A DNA stretch of 64,000 nucleotides from Bin87 sp965207585. Its GTDB lineage: Bacteria > Chloroflexota > Dehalococcoidia > Lucifugimonadales > UBA3495. The DNA is taken from the NCBI GenBank assembly GCA_965207585.1, contig CBDBMT010000003.1, positions 1,240,001 to 1,304,000 on the forward strand. The letters run 5' to 3'. The notes below the pieces were generated by a model. That model worked only from the letters and a program-made list of their open reading frames with translations. It was not told where the DNA came from and did no database searches. The translations under genes and the position numbers were made by a program. The number at the start of each line of letters is the position of its first letter. Position 1 is the stretch's first letter. Below, one piece after another: positions 16,561 to 25,080 of this stretch.

Positions 16561-16772
16561 CTAATGGCTTTGCCTTTCTTCACAGGCTTGCCATATCTTG
16601 ACTGGGACCCAGGAGAGCAGGGCGACAAGAAAGGCTGTTATAGCTGTTACTAGGCCATAGCCCATCAATGTCCCTACGTGCGCGTTTTGGCCCGGTTCTA
16701 TAACGCAAGGAACCGGGCAGGCAGGCATGGGTCTATGGTAGGGTGGAAAGGAAGGGGGAAAATGGGCGATGC

Positions 16773-17147
16773 TCAGCTACTCTTAGCTTGTATGACGACG
16801 CGCCCGCCATCCTCAACGTCGATGTTCAGGTTGTGCCTGTCCAGCATCCGCATTCCTACGAGGGGTGTGGCGTCGGCGGCACTGGCCCTGACGTGTCTCG
16901 GTTCTCCATCCCAAAGCACGGTGGCTCTGTAAACATTGAGAATCGTCTCGCTGCCGTCTGCCAAAGTCACCCGGCTCGTGGCAACGAATGGGAGACCCAA
17001 CTCCGCCACTACCCCGGATGGGATGGTCAGAAATCCGGTGAAGCCGGTGTCGATCACGGCTTCTACGTCCTGGGTCTGCCCTGCCGGGCCTGCCACGGTC
17101 AGGGGTACGACGGCTTCATAGACGGCGGTTACTACACCCCGGATCAC
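16773..17147 (-). CDS. Clan AA aspartic protease (third module)
   Basis: The 124-residue protein is homologous to those at 2899 and 44942 but clearly diverged. It keeps VEAVIDTGFTGFLTIP with the catalytic D-T-G and TPLVGMRMLDRHNLNIDV. It starts with GTG overlapping the upstream stop by GTGA, the same arrangement as the other two modules. It lies on the opposite strand to them and between two recombinase-tail remnants. A dimeric retropepsin-like peptidase is inferred. Confidence 0.8.
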   Translation of the reverse strand: MIRGVVTAVYEAVVPLTVAGPAGQTQDVEAVIDTGFTGFLTIPSGVVAELGLPFVATSRVTLADGSETILNVYRATVLWDGEPRHVRASAADATPLVGMRMLDRHNLNIDVEDGGRVVIQAKSS

Positions 17148-17416
17148 TGGTTCCTCCCCAGGGATCCGCCCCCAAAGCTGTCCAATGCCCGGTACCCTAC
17201 CCGTTCACAGAAGACATCAACAGCCTCCGGGCGCTGCGTCCGCAGGCGGTCCACCGCATCGAGCACCTCGTCGTCGATGGCCCAGATGCCGCTCTCCACG
17301 TCAATGGCGACAATCTTGCCGTAGTGCGCGTCTTTGACCCGCTCACGAATGTCGCGCTCGTAGATGTCCTGGCCCAAGCGTGCGATCTCCTCTTTAGGAC
17401 GGGTTGGCGCGGTCAC
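17144..17416 (-). CDS. Small partner protein of the aspartic protease (third module)
   Basis: The 90-residue homologue of the proteins at 2630 and 44673, with APTRPKEEI, GKIVAIDVESGIWAID and RVGYRALDSFGGGSLGR. The GTG start at 17416 has GGGAGG eight bases upstream; the longer in-frame extension to 17509 lacks counterpart in the homologues. It is translationally coupled to the protease. Divergence from the other pair with preserved layout suggests selection on the pair as a unit. Confidence 0.72.
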   Translation of the reverse strand: MTAPTRPKEEIARLGQDIYERDIRERVKDAHYGKIVAIDVESGIWAIDDEVLDAVDRLRTQRPEAVDVFCERVGYRALDSFGGGSLGRNQ

Positions 17417-17576
17417 TGTCAAAACCTCCCTGTGCTGGCCTGCTTCCGTGGCTGACATTCTACACCGCCGGCCGATTTGCCGCACATCCCCTGGGCAGGG
17501 CTGACTCACCCAAAGGAAAAGCCCCCACCTTATGGGCAGGGGCTTCGCTCTCTAACCTTCTCCGGCGGCGGCAGCA

Positions 17577-17693
17577 ATGGGCGACTATGCCGCCAAGCTG
17601 AAACGTATCCGAAAGGTTCTTGATTTTATCCAGTTTGGTGGGCCTGTCTTGACGGTAGACAGTACCATCTTCGAGATGTGGATGGGCTTATGA
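17577..17693 (+). pseudogene. Serine-recombinase tail remnant with attachment-like site
   Basis: A 38-codon ORF reads MGDYAAKLKRIRK, then VLDFIQFGGPVLTVDST. The latter matches the C-terminal VLDFVQSGPPDLTVDST of the recombinase encoded at 35061-36725. At DNA level 17615-17665 carries both 18-20 bp arms of the site at 35134-35184, each with one mismatch, while the central GGTGGGCC is inverted. It is either a leftover recombinase 3' end or an attachment site. The rest of 17417-18000 shows no gene. Confidence 0.5.
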
Positions 17694-18000
17694 GGCTCAA
17701 TGGATCAACTACACTGCCAGTCAGTGTTGAATTTCATGGTCTTCGCGATTACAAGCCTCCTCATACGTACCCTACCAAAGAGAATCATATACGTGTCTAC
17801 CCGGGCCCGATTTAGGACGGCTTGCGCTTGGTGGTCCGCCCTGCCTCCTCCTCGAACCGCTAGTTCGCCTTCGTATTGGATTGCAGAACGGCGCGGGCCA
17901 CTTTCTCAGAGGTGGATTCGAAAGGTTCCGGTAGCGGATGCTTGACCGGTCTTTCCCGGGCCCTCTTCTCGCGTGGCAATGGTTTACCTCCAAAGACCAG

Positions 18001-18381
18001 CTAGGCGGAAAGGCAGGCTATTACCGGGGCCAAGTGCTTCGACGCATTGCGAAGGGCAACGGCTACCAGGTTCAGGTCGTCCGGGCCATCCTCGGGATGC
18101 CAGTAAGCGGCCAGGTCGTCGTTCTCCTCCACCAGAGCAGCGCCTTTGCCTCGGCCTATGACGAGGGTATCGGTGTCCGCTGAATAGCCCTTGTTCGTCC
18201 TCAGTGGCATAAGGTCACTCACGAACATTATCTCCAACGCGACGGGCTTGTAGCCGCCACCGAAGGGCAGGACTACGGTAGTCCAATAGTGGCCCTCAAC
18301 ATCGCAACTGCCCTCGCCTCTCTCGGATGAGGCAATCAACAGAATGTCGTCTTCTTGGCTGTACCTTGTTTGCAGGCTCAT
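18001..18381 (-). CDS. DUF2283-like small protein
   Basis: The 126-residue protein begins MSLQTRYSQEDDILLIASSE and has a later VALEIMFVSD strand; this order (a DDxLLI strand followed by a short strand with an acidic residue) resembles DUF2283 proteins. It starts with an ATGA overlap to the upstream gene and is last of three coupled genes. DUF2283 and DUF4258 genes often pair in bacteria, so it could be the antitoxin-like half; this is inference. Confidence 0.55.
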   Translation of the reverse strand: MSLQTRYSQEDDILLIASSERGEGSCDVEGHYWTTVVLPFGGGYKPVALEIMFVSDLMPLRTNKGYSADTDTLVIGRGKGAALVEENDDLAAYWHPEDGPDDLNLVAVALRNASKHLAPVIACLSA

Positions 18382-18779
18382 AATCGTTCCTCGAAACTTC
18401 CGTCTTTACAACGTCGGTCGAAATACCGGCGTCCGTGCGTCTGCCAGTCCCTCGTCGCCTTGTCGTCGAGATAAGCGTTGACGATTGTGTCGTCATCCAG
18501 GGAAACGACGACCTTCATCAAGCGGTCCTTCCGGTTGTAGCGGATCTGGCCCCAATATGTCTGTCCTTCCCTGCCTCCCGATGTGGTGACGCACCGGAAA
18601 AGCCAGTTCTCCAGCACCTGTTCTATTCGTCCGGCTGTAACCATCTGCCGGTCAGGGCGTATGGTGACATCATCCCGGAAATACTGGGAGACGCGACGCG
18701 TCTTGCCACCAGCGGTTATCGTGTCCGGCAACTCTTCCGTATTGACTCTGGCAGAGGAAATGTCGCAGAATTCAGTCAT
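18378..18779 (-). CDS. DUF4258-like putative toxin
   Basis: From ATG 18779 the protein is 133 residues. This start is chosen because it makes an ATGA overlap with the stop of the gene before it, whereas the longer ORF would overlap by 61 bases. The segment IRPDRQMVTAGRIEQVLENW, followed by WGQIRYNRKDRLMKVVVSLD and DTIVNAYLD, resembles the compact DUF4258 toxin-like fold. Together with the downstream DUF2283-like gene it may be a toxin-antitoxin pair. Recognition is by pattern only. Confidence 0.55.
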   Translation of the reverse strand: MTEFCDISSARVNTEELPDTITAGGKTRRVSQYFRDDVTIRPDRQMVTAGRIEQVLENWLFRCVTTSGGREGQTYWGQIRYNRKDRLMKVVVSLDDDTIVNAYLDDKATRDWQTHGRRYFDRRCKDGSFEERL

Positions 18780-19423
18780 CTCTGGACCGGATGCCCAGCG
18801 GAAGAGGCTGACGCCCAGGGCGGCCAGGGCATCCATTCAACCGCGATCTCTGCCTGGCCTCCCAGGATTTGAGCTGCTTTTTCTCTCGACACCAGCGCTC
18901 CTCCCGAGCTGCGACCGTCGCCGTTCCAGAACTCCCGGCTGCTCCAACCGGGGCCATCCGGGTGGAGGCGCATGGATTCTCGAAACCGCCCTGCCACCAC
19001 GCTGTCCAACAGTTCCGTGAGACTCTCAAGTTCTTCTTCAGGCGTCTCGTCGCACTCATCGCAACCGCAGGTTGGAAACCGCTGGGTTACCCAGCGTCCC
19101 ACTCGCACCTCCAGCCCTGGGAAATCGTTAAAGGCAATGGTGACCGGCGCACACGATTCGGCCAACGGCGTCAGCCGCATTGTCGGCCGGCTAAGTGGCG
19201 AGCGTTCCAGTTCAGCGTCCAGTCCGATGCCCTCTTCCAGGGCCACTGCATACTCCGACCGCAGGCGCGCCATGATCTCCAGGGCCCAGTCGTGTAGGGG
19301 CTTGAACCGCTCAGGATTGGTGAACTGCTCATCCTCGTCGTCGAGAAGTTCATCGGCTCCCTGTCCCAGTAGACTGTAGCTGAACCACTCGTCTTCCGGC
19401 CAGTCCGATTGATTACCTTCCAT
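18776..19423 (-). CDS. DUF6226-like protein
   Basis: From ATG 19423 (GGGAGG seven bases upstream) the protein is 215 residues. It shows DWPEDEWFSYSLL, NPERFKPLHDWALEIMARL and FPTCGCDECDETPEEEL, with a CxCxxC cluster that may bind metal. The pattern recalls the DUF6226 family of actinobacteria. It is the first of three overlapping minus-strand genes. No function is known. Confidence 0.6.
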   Translation of the reverse strand: MEGNQSDWPEDEWFSYSLLGQGADELLDDEDEQFTNPERFKPLHDWALEIMARLRSEYAVALEEGIGLDAELERSPLSRPTMRLTPLAESCAPVTIAFNDFPGLEVRVGRWVTQRFPTCGCDECDETPEEELESLTELLDSVVAGRFRESMRLHPDGPGWSSREFWNGDGRSSGGALVSREKAAQILGGQAEIAVEWMPWPPWASASSAGHPVQR

Positions 19424-19662
19424 ATGATGCCTCCCAGCCTTTGGATGTACTTCCGGCGGCGGCCTAATTCCATGCGGTGGGCGCAATACCCACCGCGACG
19501 GCAAACCAATCGGAGCTCATGGTCCGTACGCCATTTCCACCCGGCACCTCGGCCCAGCAGGTCGATGCGTTCCCATCGTTCCGCTGGCAATCATTGACAA
19601 TAATAACGAAATCAACGGCACCGCAGCCCTGCCTGGGACACGGGGGCCGGTCGGAAGAATGG

Positions 19663-19692
19663 TTCGACCATCCGCCCGCCCGGAATTATACT
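19663..19692 (+). promoter_or_regulatory. Promoter of the HNH lipoprotein gene
   Basis: TTCGAC and TATACT are 18 bases apart and end 29 bases before ATG 19721. The divergent operon on the other strand starts about 300 bases away. Confidence 0.4.
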
Positions 19693-19720
19693 GGAACCAC
19701 GAAACGAGGGAAAACCCGAC

Positions 19721-20668
19721 ATGCATAGATTCCTATTCGCAATAGCAATTCTGGCCGTAACAGCGCTGATAGCTTGCACTGAGCCGGCCCAAAAGGGAGA
19801 TTCCGGTGCCCCGGCAACGATTCATGCGGTGGCACCTGAATCCGCAAACCCAACCCAAGAGCCGGCCGCGGCGACCAAGACGCCAGTTGGAACGCTCTCG
19901 CCGGAGTCCATGGCAACCTTCAAGCAGTTGCCAGATACCAGGCCGACTACCATATCAACCTCCACGGTAATGACCGCCACGACCACTACGGAGGTCACCG
20001 CCGCAACGTGGCGTGGAATTACCGTGGCGTCTGAAAACAGATGCTCACCCTACGACTCGGACGACTACCGATATCCGCCCTCAGTCGAACCGCGAATAGT
20101 CGCCGACCTGGGCGGAATATACGGACCCTACACCGGCAGTTGGTTCGAGAGCATCGGGGAGACCGACATTGAGCACATCGTCGCCCGGTCCGAGGCCCAC
20201 GACAGCGGGCTATGCGCCGCAAGCCCCGAAACCAGACGCCGGTTTGCATCCGACCTCCTGAACTTGACGCTGGCGTCTCCCAGCGTCAACCGCCACCAGA
20301 AGGTGGACAAGGACCCCTCAGATTGGCTGCCGGCCCTGAACAGGTGCTGGTATGTGGACCGGGTAATCCAAGTGCGCGTGAAGTACGGCCTCACCATTGA
20401 CCGGGCCGAGGCTGAAGCGATAGATCTAGTCCTGGCCGGGTGCGCCGCTACCCAGATGGTGATGATGGAGCAGGGCACGCCAGTACGCGCCACCGCAACC
20501 CATACCCCGACTGGTGAGGAGGACGCGCTCGTGCTGTATGATGACAACAGGAACGGGCGGATCACCTGCGCTGAGGCCAGGGCCCATGGCATCGCTCCGG
20601 TGGGTCGAGGCCATCCAGCATACGAGTACATGCGGGACGCGGACGGGGACGGCGTGGTATGCGAATAG
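19721..20668 (+). CDS. Lipoprotein with HNH-type nuclease and Excalibur domains
   Basis: The 315-residue protein has a lipoprotein signal peptide (MHRFLFAIAILAVTALIAC), a Thr/Pro/Ala-rich linker to about residue 105, and an HNH/DUF1524-type nuclease core: TDIEHIVARSEAHDSGL with the metal-binding His, and DLLNLTLASPSVNRHQK with the Asn. The C-terminus is an Excalibur calcium-binding domain ending RDADGDGVVCE. A lipid anchor places the nuclease outside the cell, where it could degrade extracellular DNA or support competence. GAGGG lies ten bases before the start. It stands alone between divergent and convergent neighbours. Confidence 0.82.
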   Translation: MHRFLFAIAILAVTALIACTEPAQKGDSGAPATIHAVAPESANPTQEPAAATKTPVGTLSPESMATFKQLPDTRPTTISTSTVMTATTTTEVTAATWRGITVASENRCSPYDSDDYRYPPSVEPRIVADLGGIYGPYTGSWFESIGETDIEHIVARSEAHDSGLCAASPETRRRFASDLLNLTLASPSVNRHQKVDKDPSDWLPALNRCWYVDRVIQVRVKYGLTIDRAEAEAIDLVLAGCAATQMVMMEQGTPVRATATHTPTGEEDALVLYDDNRNGRITCAEARAHGIAPVGRGHPAYEYMRDADGDGVVCE

Positions 20669-20747
20669 ACAAGAACCCAGCGCGCTCCTTCCACGCGGTT
20701 CCCCGCTACGCTCGACATTAGACCCCAGTGGTACCGGGTTAGTCTTG

Positions 20748-23660
20748 CTACTCCACATAGCGGGCGTTTGCGGGCCGTCGCTTGCCACCGTGGACTGAAG
20801 GCTCGGCGCACCACTTGGCAGCCAAGCGTCGTACAGCCCGATATACCTCGCCGTCAAAGCCCAGCAGGTCGCAGACCACCCGCCTATCCAGCAGGGCACG
20901 GTTGGCGTCGGCGTCAGCCAGATAAGCAGGTTGCAACTCCAGCTCGCGGAACTCGTCGAATGTCGCTTTGGCGGTATCCAACTGCGTTTCGCTAAGCTCA
21001 TGGAAGTCAAAGACGGGGAAGGTTTCGGCGGAGCGGATGGTTACGACACCCCGCCCAGGTTGTTGCTTGTTGCAGTGCCACCAGAACAACAGGAGTCCCA
21101 AGGTGGAATTGCTCCATACTGTGAACGCGTAATCCAACCTCGGTTCAGTGAATGTCACATTCGGCCAAGCCCTACCGCCAATTGAACTGTGTTGGGTAAA
21201 CGCGGCAGCAAGCGGCTGAGAATTGAATCTAAAATCCCGGTTCAGATGTGCGCGGCTGGCGGTGGTCCAGACCGTCGCTGCTTTCTCTTCCATGCCTTGC
21301 CGCACGCGCAGTTGCGAATCCGGCTCGCAAACGATCCGGGTTTCCTGCTTGGCGTTGTGGTTCCACAGGGCTGGATAGGTCGCCGTGGGACTGGGCGCCA
21401 CCTTGTCGAAAGGACCTCGGGGCGCCGGGCCGGTGATGTCGCGGTCTACTAAACCGAGTTTTCCGATTTCACCCAAAGGCGCGACGGGTAGCGGCAAGGG
21501 GCTTGGCTGGCCCGGCAGCCACAACTTTGATTGCGTCAGGGCGTGGGCAGTTTGAGCCAATGAGCCGTCCAGCAGGCGCACTCCGCTCCAGTGGTCGTTA
21601 CCGACTGGCCCGGCAAGCAACTCTCCCACCGATTCGTCTCCTATAGCGAGGGGAGAGCCGCCATAAGGTCCGTCTTCGATACCGCGAGGATTCTGGATGC
21701 TTGTGACATTTCCGACGAGCGCGGCTGAGTGAGGGAAACTCGGCGGGCGCCGGGTCAAGGAGGCGAACCGAGCCGGAACCCGTTCCAGTCCCTCGTGTGA
21801 GTTCTTATGGGCCACCACCAGACATTCGGCCATGCCGGTATCGGAGGAAAAGGACATTTCGTTGCCGCTTGCCGCGATGCTGACGACTTCCAAATCCGAG
21901 TATTCTTGCGCCAACAGCTGGCGGAAGTCCTGCCACGATAAACCGGCGGCAGCGGACAGCGGCAGCACCAAGGCCAGAACGCCGCCCGGTTTGAGCTTCC
22001 GGTGGGCCAGCGCCGCAAACGCCGAGGCGATACCCGCGTTGCCGTGGTAGCAGGTGTCCCTACCCAGCTGATTGATCCGCTCGCCCATGGCGGTCTGGTC
22101 CACTTCGGTTGCGTCAAAGGCGGCAAATGCCGGGTTGGTTACGTCCGCGTGGGCGCCCTCGTGGTTGGTGGCGCGGGTGAACGGCGGGTTCATGATCACC
22201 AGGTCAAACCCGGCGTCGGGGATGTCAACGTTGACTTGTGCAGCAGTCTCCTCACCAACACTGCCGGTGCGCAACGCCGGGTCGTTAGTGTTGAACAGCG
22301 TCATCACCTCCGAAGGCCGGAGCAATTCCAACGAGCCGATTTTGACGCTGCCGTCACTCTGCCGGCCATAGGCCATGGTGTATAGGCGGGACTGATTGAA
22401 CCCGACGCTGGGTTGCATACCGGACAGCGTGGAGCCGGTGATGTGGATGGCCGAGGGCATTACGTCGCAACCGTAGAGCACCTCCTCCATCATGGCCCGG
22501 TGCAGCTGCACCGGGGCGCCCCCGGCGTTGGAATGGCGGGCCGCGACCTGCTCGTACACTGCCGACAGCAACGCCCCCGTGCCGCAGGCGAAGTCGCCAA
22601 CACGCAACTTGCCGATAGCGGATGCGTCGCTCCAGTCCACGCCCTCCAGTTTGCTCATAGCCATGCGGGCCAGCAGTGCCGCCGACGCCGGGCGGGTGTA
22701 AAAGGTTGCCAGGTACTTGCGGTCTGCGATGAGACGCTGAAATATCTGGCCGGTCAGATCGTGGGCGTGGTCAACACCGGCGGCGTCGAAATTTTGGGCC
22801 GTCTCCCGGAGTTCCGTCAGGATGCGCGCAGCGTAGGCGTCAGGCAACTGGGTCAGAATGTCGCGGGCAATGGCGAAGATGGCCCAGTAGTTGATGTCGA
22901 GTATTTCTTTCCAGGCAGACAGGGTGGCGCTCTGGGGATTGGGAACATCGGGACCGCACACCAGCCGCAGCGGTCTTATGCTGTCGTGCATACCGGCAAT
23001 GCGCTGGTGGAAAACAAGGGCGTTGGCCAGGATGGCGCCGGCCATGCGCCGCGTCTGCGGAACGTCGGACATGCCCAGGAGCCCGGCGATGGCCTGCGTG
23101 ATGCTGGGCCGGGTCTGCGCCATCTCACCCAGGATGTCGGCGGCTCGTTCAATGCCTTGCTGGAGGGCGTCCGCCGCGGACTCCACGGCCTTCTGGGGTA
23201 CGGATACCAAGCGAATCAGGTCGGCCAGGTCCGGCGCCGACCCACGCAGCCAGCCGGATTCGGGAAAGCGGCTGCCGTCCTGGTACAGCACGGCATAGGA
23301 AAGACGGGCATCGGCCAACGCCGGGCGCAGGTTGTCGGCAAAACGTACCGAGTCCGGGTAACGCAGGGCGATGGCGGCCTCGACGGGATGGGTTTCTCCG
23401 ATCACCGGAAGTCTCAGGCGTCCGGCCGCGTCGCCTTCGGCGGTCCCCAGCGCCTCGTATTCCGCCTCCACAACAACTGGGGCACGCCCCGGAGCGGTGA
23501 TCAAATTGTCCAACTGGAGACCGGGGCGCCCCGCCACCAGTTGGGTGTTTTCCGAACGCACCCGGCAGCCGGACAGCATCTCGCGGAGCAGGTCCCCAAG
23601 CTGGTTGTTGACGCTGGGTTCGCTGTGCCTGGGCTGTTGCGTGGTCATGGCGAATACCAT
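20748..23660 (-). CDS. Large N6-adenine DNA methylase, possibly a fused restriction enzyme
   Basis: The 970-residue protein has the methylase order of type I/IIG enzymes: a helical segment with LTGQIFQRLIADRKYLATFY (302-321), motif I VGDFACGTGA (354-363) and motif IV NPPF (491-494), then a probable target-recognition C-terminal part. Residues 50-70 (LDNLITAPGRAPVVVEAEYE) recall a PD-(D/E)XK nuclease, D...ExE, but the usual Lys is not present. The start may be ATG 23660 or 23648. No separate restriction or specificity gene is adjacent; the next upstream gene is an XRE regulator. It may be a type IIG-like enzyme, an orphan methylase or a defence component. Confidence 0.8.
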   Translation of the reverse strand: MVFAMTTQQPRHSEPSVNNQLGDLLREMLSGCRVRSENTQLVAGRPGLQLDNLITAPGRAPVVVEAEYEALGTAEGDAAGRLRLPVIGETHPVEAAIALRYPDSVRFADNLRPALADARLSYAVLYQDGSRFPESGWLRGSAPDLADLIRLVSVPQKAVESAADALQQGIERAADILGEMAQTRPSITQAIAGLLGMSDVPQTRRMAGAILANALVFHQRIAGMHDSIRPLRLVCGPDVPNPQSATLSAWKEILDINYWAIFAIARDILTQLPDAYAARILTELRETAQNFDAAGVDHAHDLTGQIFQRLIADRKYLATFYTRPASAALLARMAMSKLEGVDWSDASAIGKLRVGDFACGTGALLSAVYEQVAARHSNAGGAPVQLHRAMMEEVLYGCDVMPSAIHITGSTLSGMQPSVGFNQSRLYTMAYGRQSDGSVKIGSLELLRPSEVMTLFNTNDPALRTGSVGEETAAQVNVDIPDAGFDLVIMNPPFTRATNHEGAHADVTNPAFAAFDATEVDQTAMGERINQLGRDTCYHGNAGIASAFAALAHRKLKPGGVLALVLPLSAAAGLSWQDFRQLLAQEYSDLEVVSIAASGNEMSFSSDTGMAECLVVAHKNSHEGLERVPARFASLTRRPPSFPHSAALVGNVTSIQNPRGIEDGPYGGSPLAIGDESVGELLAGPVGNDHWSGVRLLDGSLAQTAHALTQSKLWLPGQPSPLPLPVAPLGEIGKLGLVDRDITGPAPRGPFDKVAPSPTATYPALWNHNAKQETRIVCEPDSQLRVRQGMEEKAATVWTTASRAHLNRDFRFNSQPLAAAFTQHSSIGGRAWPNVTFTEPRLDYAFTVWSNSTLGLLLFWWHCNKQQPGRGVVTIRSAETFPVFDFHELSETQLDTAKATFDEFRELELQPAYLADADANRALLDRRVVCDLLGFDGEVYRAVRRLAAKWCAEPSVHGGKRRPANARYVE

Positions 23661-23709
23661 TGAATGTTCTGGATCAACGGCCTTGAAAACCCAAATCCGT
23701 CAAATCGGG

Positions 23710-24153
23710 TCAACGCGTTCCCGCCTCTGATGGCGGTCCTACGACTGCCGTGCCCAATGCGCTGGCCACTTCCATAATCCGGGCCAGATTAGCAGCGGCG
23801 TAGTCGGTGGCCTCGTACCGCTGAATCTGCTGCTCCTTCAGGCCAACCCTTTCGGCCAAGTCCCTCTGGCTCAAACCCGTGGCGATCCGTGCCTTGATGA
23901 GCACCGAAGGGACTTCACTCACCGCCCAGAGAGATTCCATTGGGAAATCTCCGGACTTGAGGGATTCATACTCGCGCAACTCATTCTCCAAATCCCCAAG
24001 CTGACTTCTCATCGCGTCCTCCTGAGCCTTGGCAATCACCGGGTGTAGTTCAGGATTCGGGAGTTGCCGAAGCTTTTCCAGGGCATCGGAGAACCTGGCT
24101 GCCTGCGCCTTGGTTATCCGGTATTGCCTTTCGTTCTTGATCAATCCAATCAT
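23710..24153 (-). CDS. XRE-family helix-turn-helix regulator
   Basis: The 147-residue protein begins MIGLIKNERQYRITKAQAAR, has a charged helical N-terminal half and a canonical XRE helix-turn-helix at about 90-140 (VLIKARIATGLSQRDLAERV, then EQQIQRYEATDY). This architecture is typical of chromosomal antitoxin-like regulators. Its start overlaps the stop of the upstream fragment by ATGA, implying a former two-gene operon, and it precedes the methylase gene, which it could regulate. Confidence 0.8.
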   Translation of the reverse strand: MIGLIKNERQYRITKAQAARFSDALEKLRQLPNPELHPVIAKAQEDAMRSQLGDLENELREYESLKSGDFPMESLWAVSEVPSVLIKARIATGLSQRDLAERVGLKEQQIQRYEATDYAAANLARIMEVASALGTAVVGPPSEAGTR

Positions 24154-24347
24154 CTCAAATCAATGGCAATGATCCCTTTCCGGCGTCCAGCCAGGCGAAT
24201 GGCCCACGGATGTGCAATCCCTCGAACCAAGCCTCGTTGGGCCGCAACCTTGCTCCGCCAATTTACCCACGCGCACTCCTTTAGCCCACTTCGGTTCGGT
24301 GGGGTATGGCCGATGGAGTTATTGGCGCGATGCCCAGTTCGGCGCAC
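24150..24347 (-). pseudogene. Probable 3' remnant of the XRE regulator's partner gene
   Basis: Only the last ~20 residues (AHPWAIRLAGRRKGIIAIDL) look protein-like, and they end with an ATGA overlap to the XRE gene. The N-terminal part overlaps the 3' end of hicB in another frame. I read this as the tail of a lost partner gene joined to a truncated hicB by a deletion near 24280. Confidence 0.35.
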
Positions 24348-24520
24348 CCTTCAAGGTAAACGTCAATCGAGATACGGAACTCCCGCTTGATGCCCTCGAC
24401 GTCAGTGGCCTCCGCGTTGGCGACGGGATAGGGGCCACTGTTGATAACCCTAGCGTGAAGCACTTCGGCCTCATAATCGTACACGACTTCGCCAATATAA
24501 CCCTTGTACTCCAGCATCAT
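24281..24520 (-). CDS. hicB: HicB-family antitoxin, C-terminally truncated
   Basis: The 79-residue protein has the HicB core: MMLEYKGYIGEVVYDYEAEV, HARVINSG and IKREFRISIDVYLEGCAELG. Family members usually continue with a ribbon-helix-helix tail (about 110 residues); here the sequence departs after AELGIAPITPS and stops. The DNA-binding part is therefore missing, so autoregulation may be lost. It overlaps hicA by four bases. Confidence 0.72.
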   Translation of the reverse strand: MMLEYKGYIGEVVYDYEAEVLHARVINSGPYPVANAEATDVEGIKREFRISIDVYLEGCAELGIAPITPSAIPHRTEVG

Positions 24521-24768
24521 AACCCCTCTATAAGCTCAATGAAACTGAGGATGTCTCTCACCGTGTCCCGTCTTGTTTCCGGCCCGGGATGGGGTTTGTG
24601 AACGACTATGGAATCTGACCCCTTGACCAACTGCACCCTGGAGCCAGCCCTTTCCACGAAGGAGACTTCCATGGCGTTCAGCAATGATGCTATCTCTGCC
24701 CAGCGAATGTCCACCGGGGTGGGCACCGCCCGCATCCGCTCCAACGTCCGCTGATGTCGCCTCCGCAT
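24517..24768 (-). CDS. hicA: HicA-family toxin
   Basis: The 83-residue protein has RRRHQRTLERMRAVPTPVDI, a central SRVQLVKGSDSIVVHKPHPG with the conserved His of the dsRBD-like mRNA interferase, and RRDTVRDILSFIELIEGL. The order hicA then hicB with an ATGA overlap is typical. It should cleave mRNA when free; the truncated HicB may still neutralise it through its N-terminal domain. Confidence 0.78.
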   Translation of the reverse strand: MRRRHQRTLERMRAVPTPVDIRWAEIASLLNAMEVSFVERAGSRVQLVKGSDSIVVHKPHPGPETRRDTVRDILSFIELIEGL

Positions 24769-25080
24769 GCGTCAAAAAACCCTTGTAGTGTCTGTTTCCG
24801 CCCAACCGTGAGACTACGCGCTAGATACATCCAATTGCTTATCCTCGCGTGGATCACGTGAAACCAGGTCCATTTTATCAATCGAGACGATTTCCGGCAA
24901 AATGCAAATCCTGATTTATCGCAATCGGTTCTGGCAATACGTAACCTCGTTCGGGCTTTGGTTCCTTGAGAAAGCAATTGGATTGTGCGCACGTATTGGA
25001 CGCATCAGCCGCTGTCTGTGATCACCTCTACCATATGGCGTTAGGTCGAATCGCGGGATGACACGCCTATGCCGCGACTC
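24769..25080. other. Spacer without a supported gene
   Basis: Upstream of hicA and downstream of the coiled-coil gene. It is less GC-rich than its surroundings; no ORF or clear hairpin is assignable. Confidence 0.5.

Noticed and set aside
24690..24992. Minus-strand ORF upstream of hicA
   Set aside because: Overlaps hicA in another frame and has no recognisable features.
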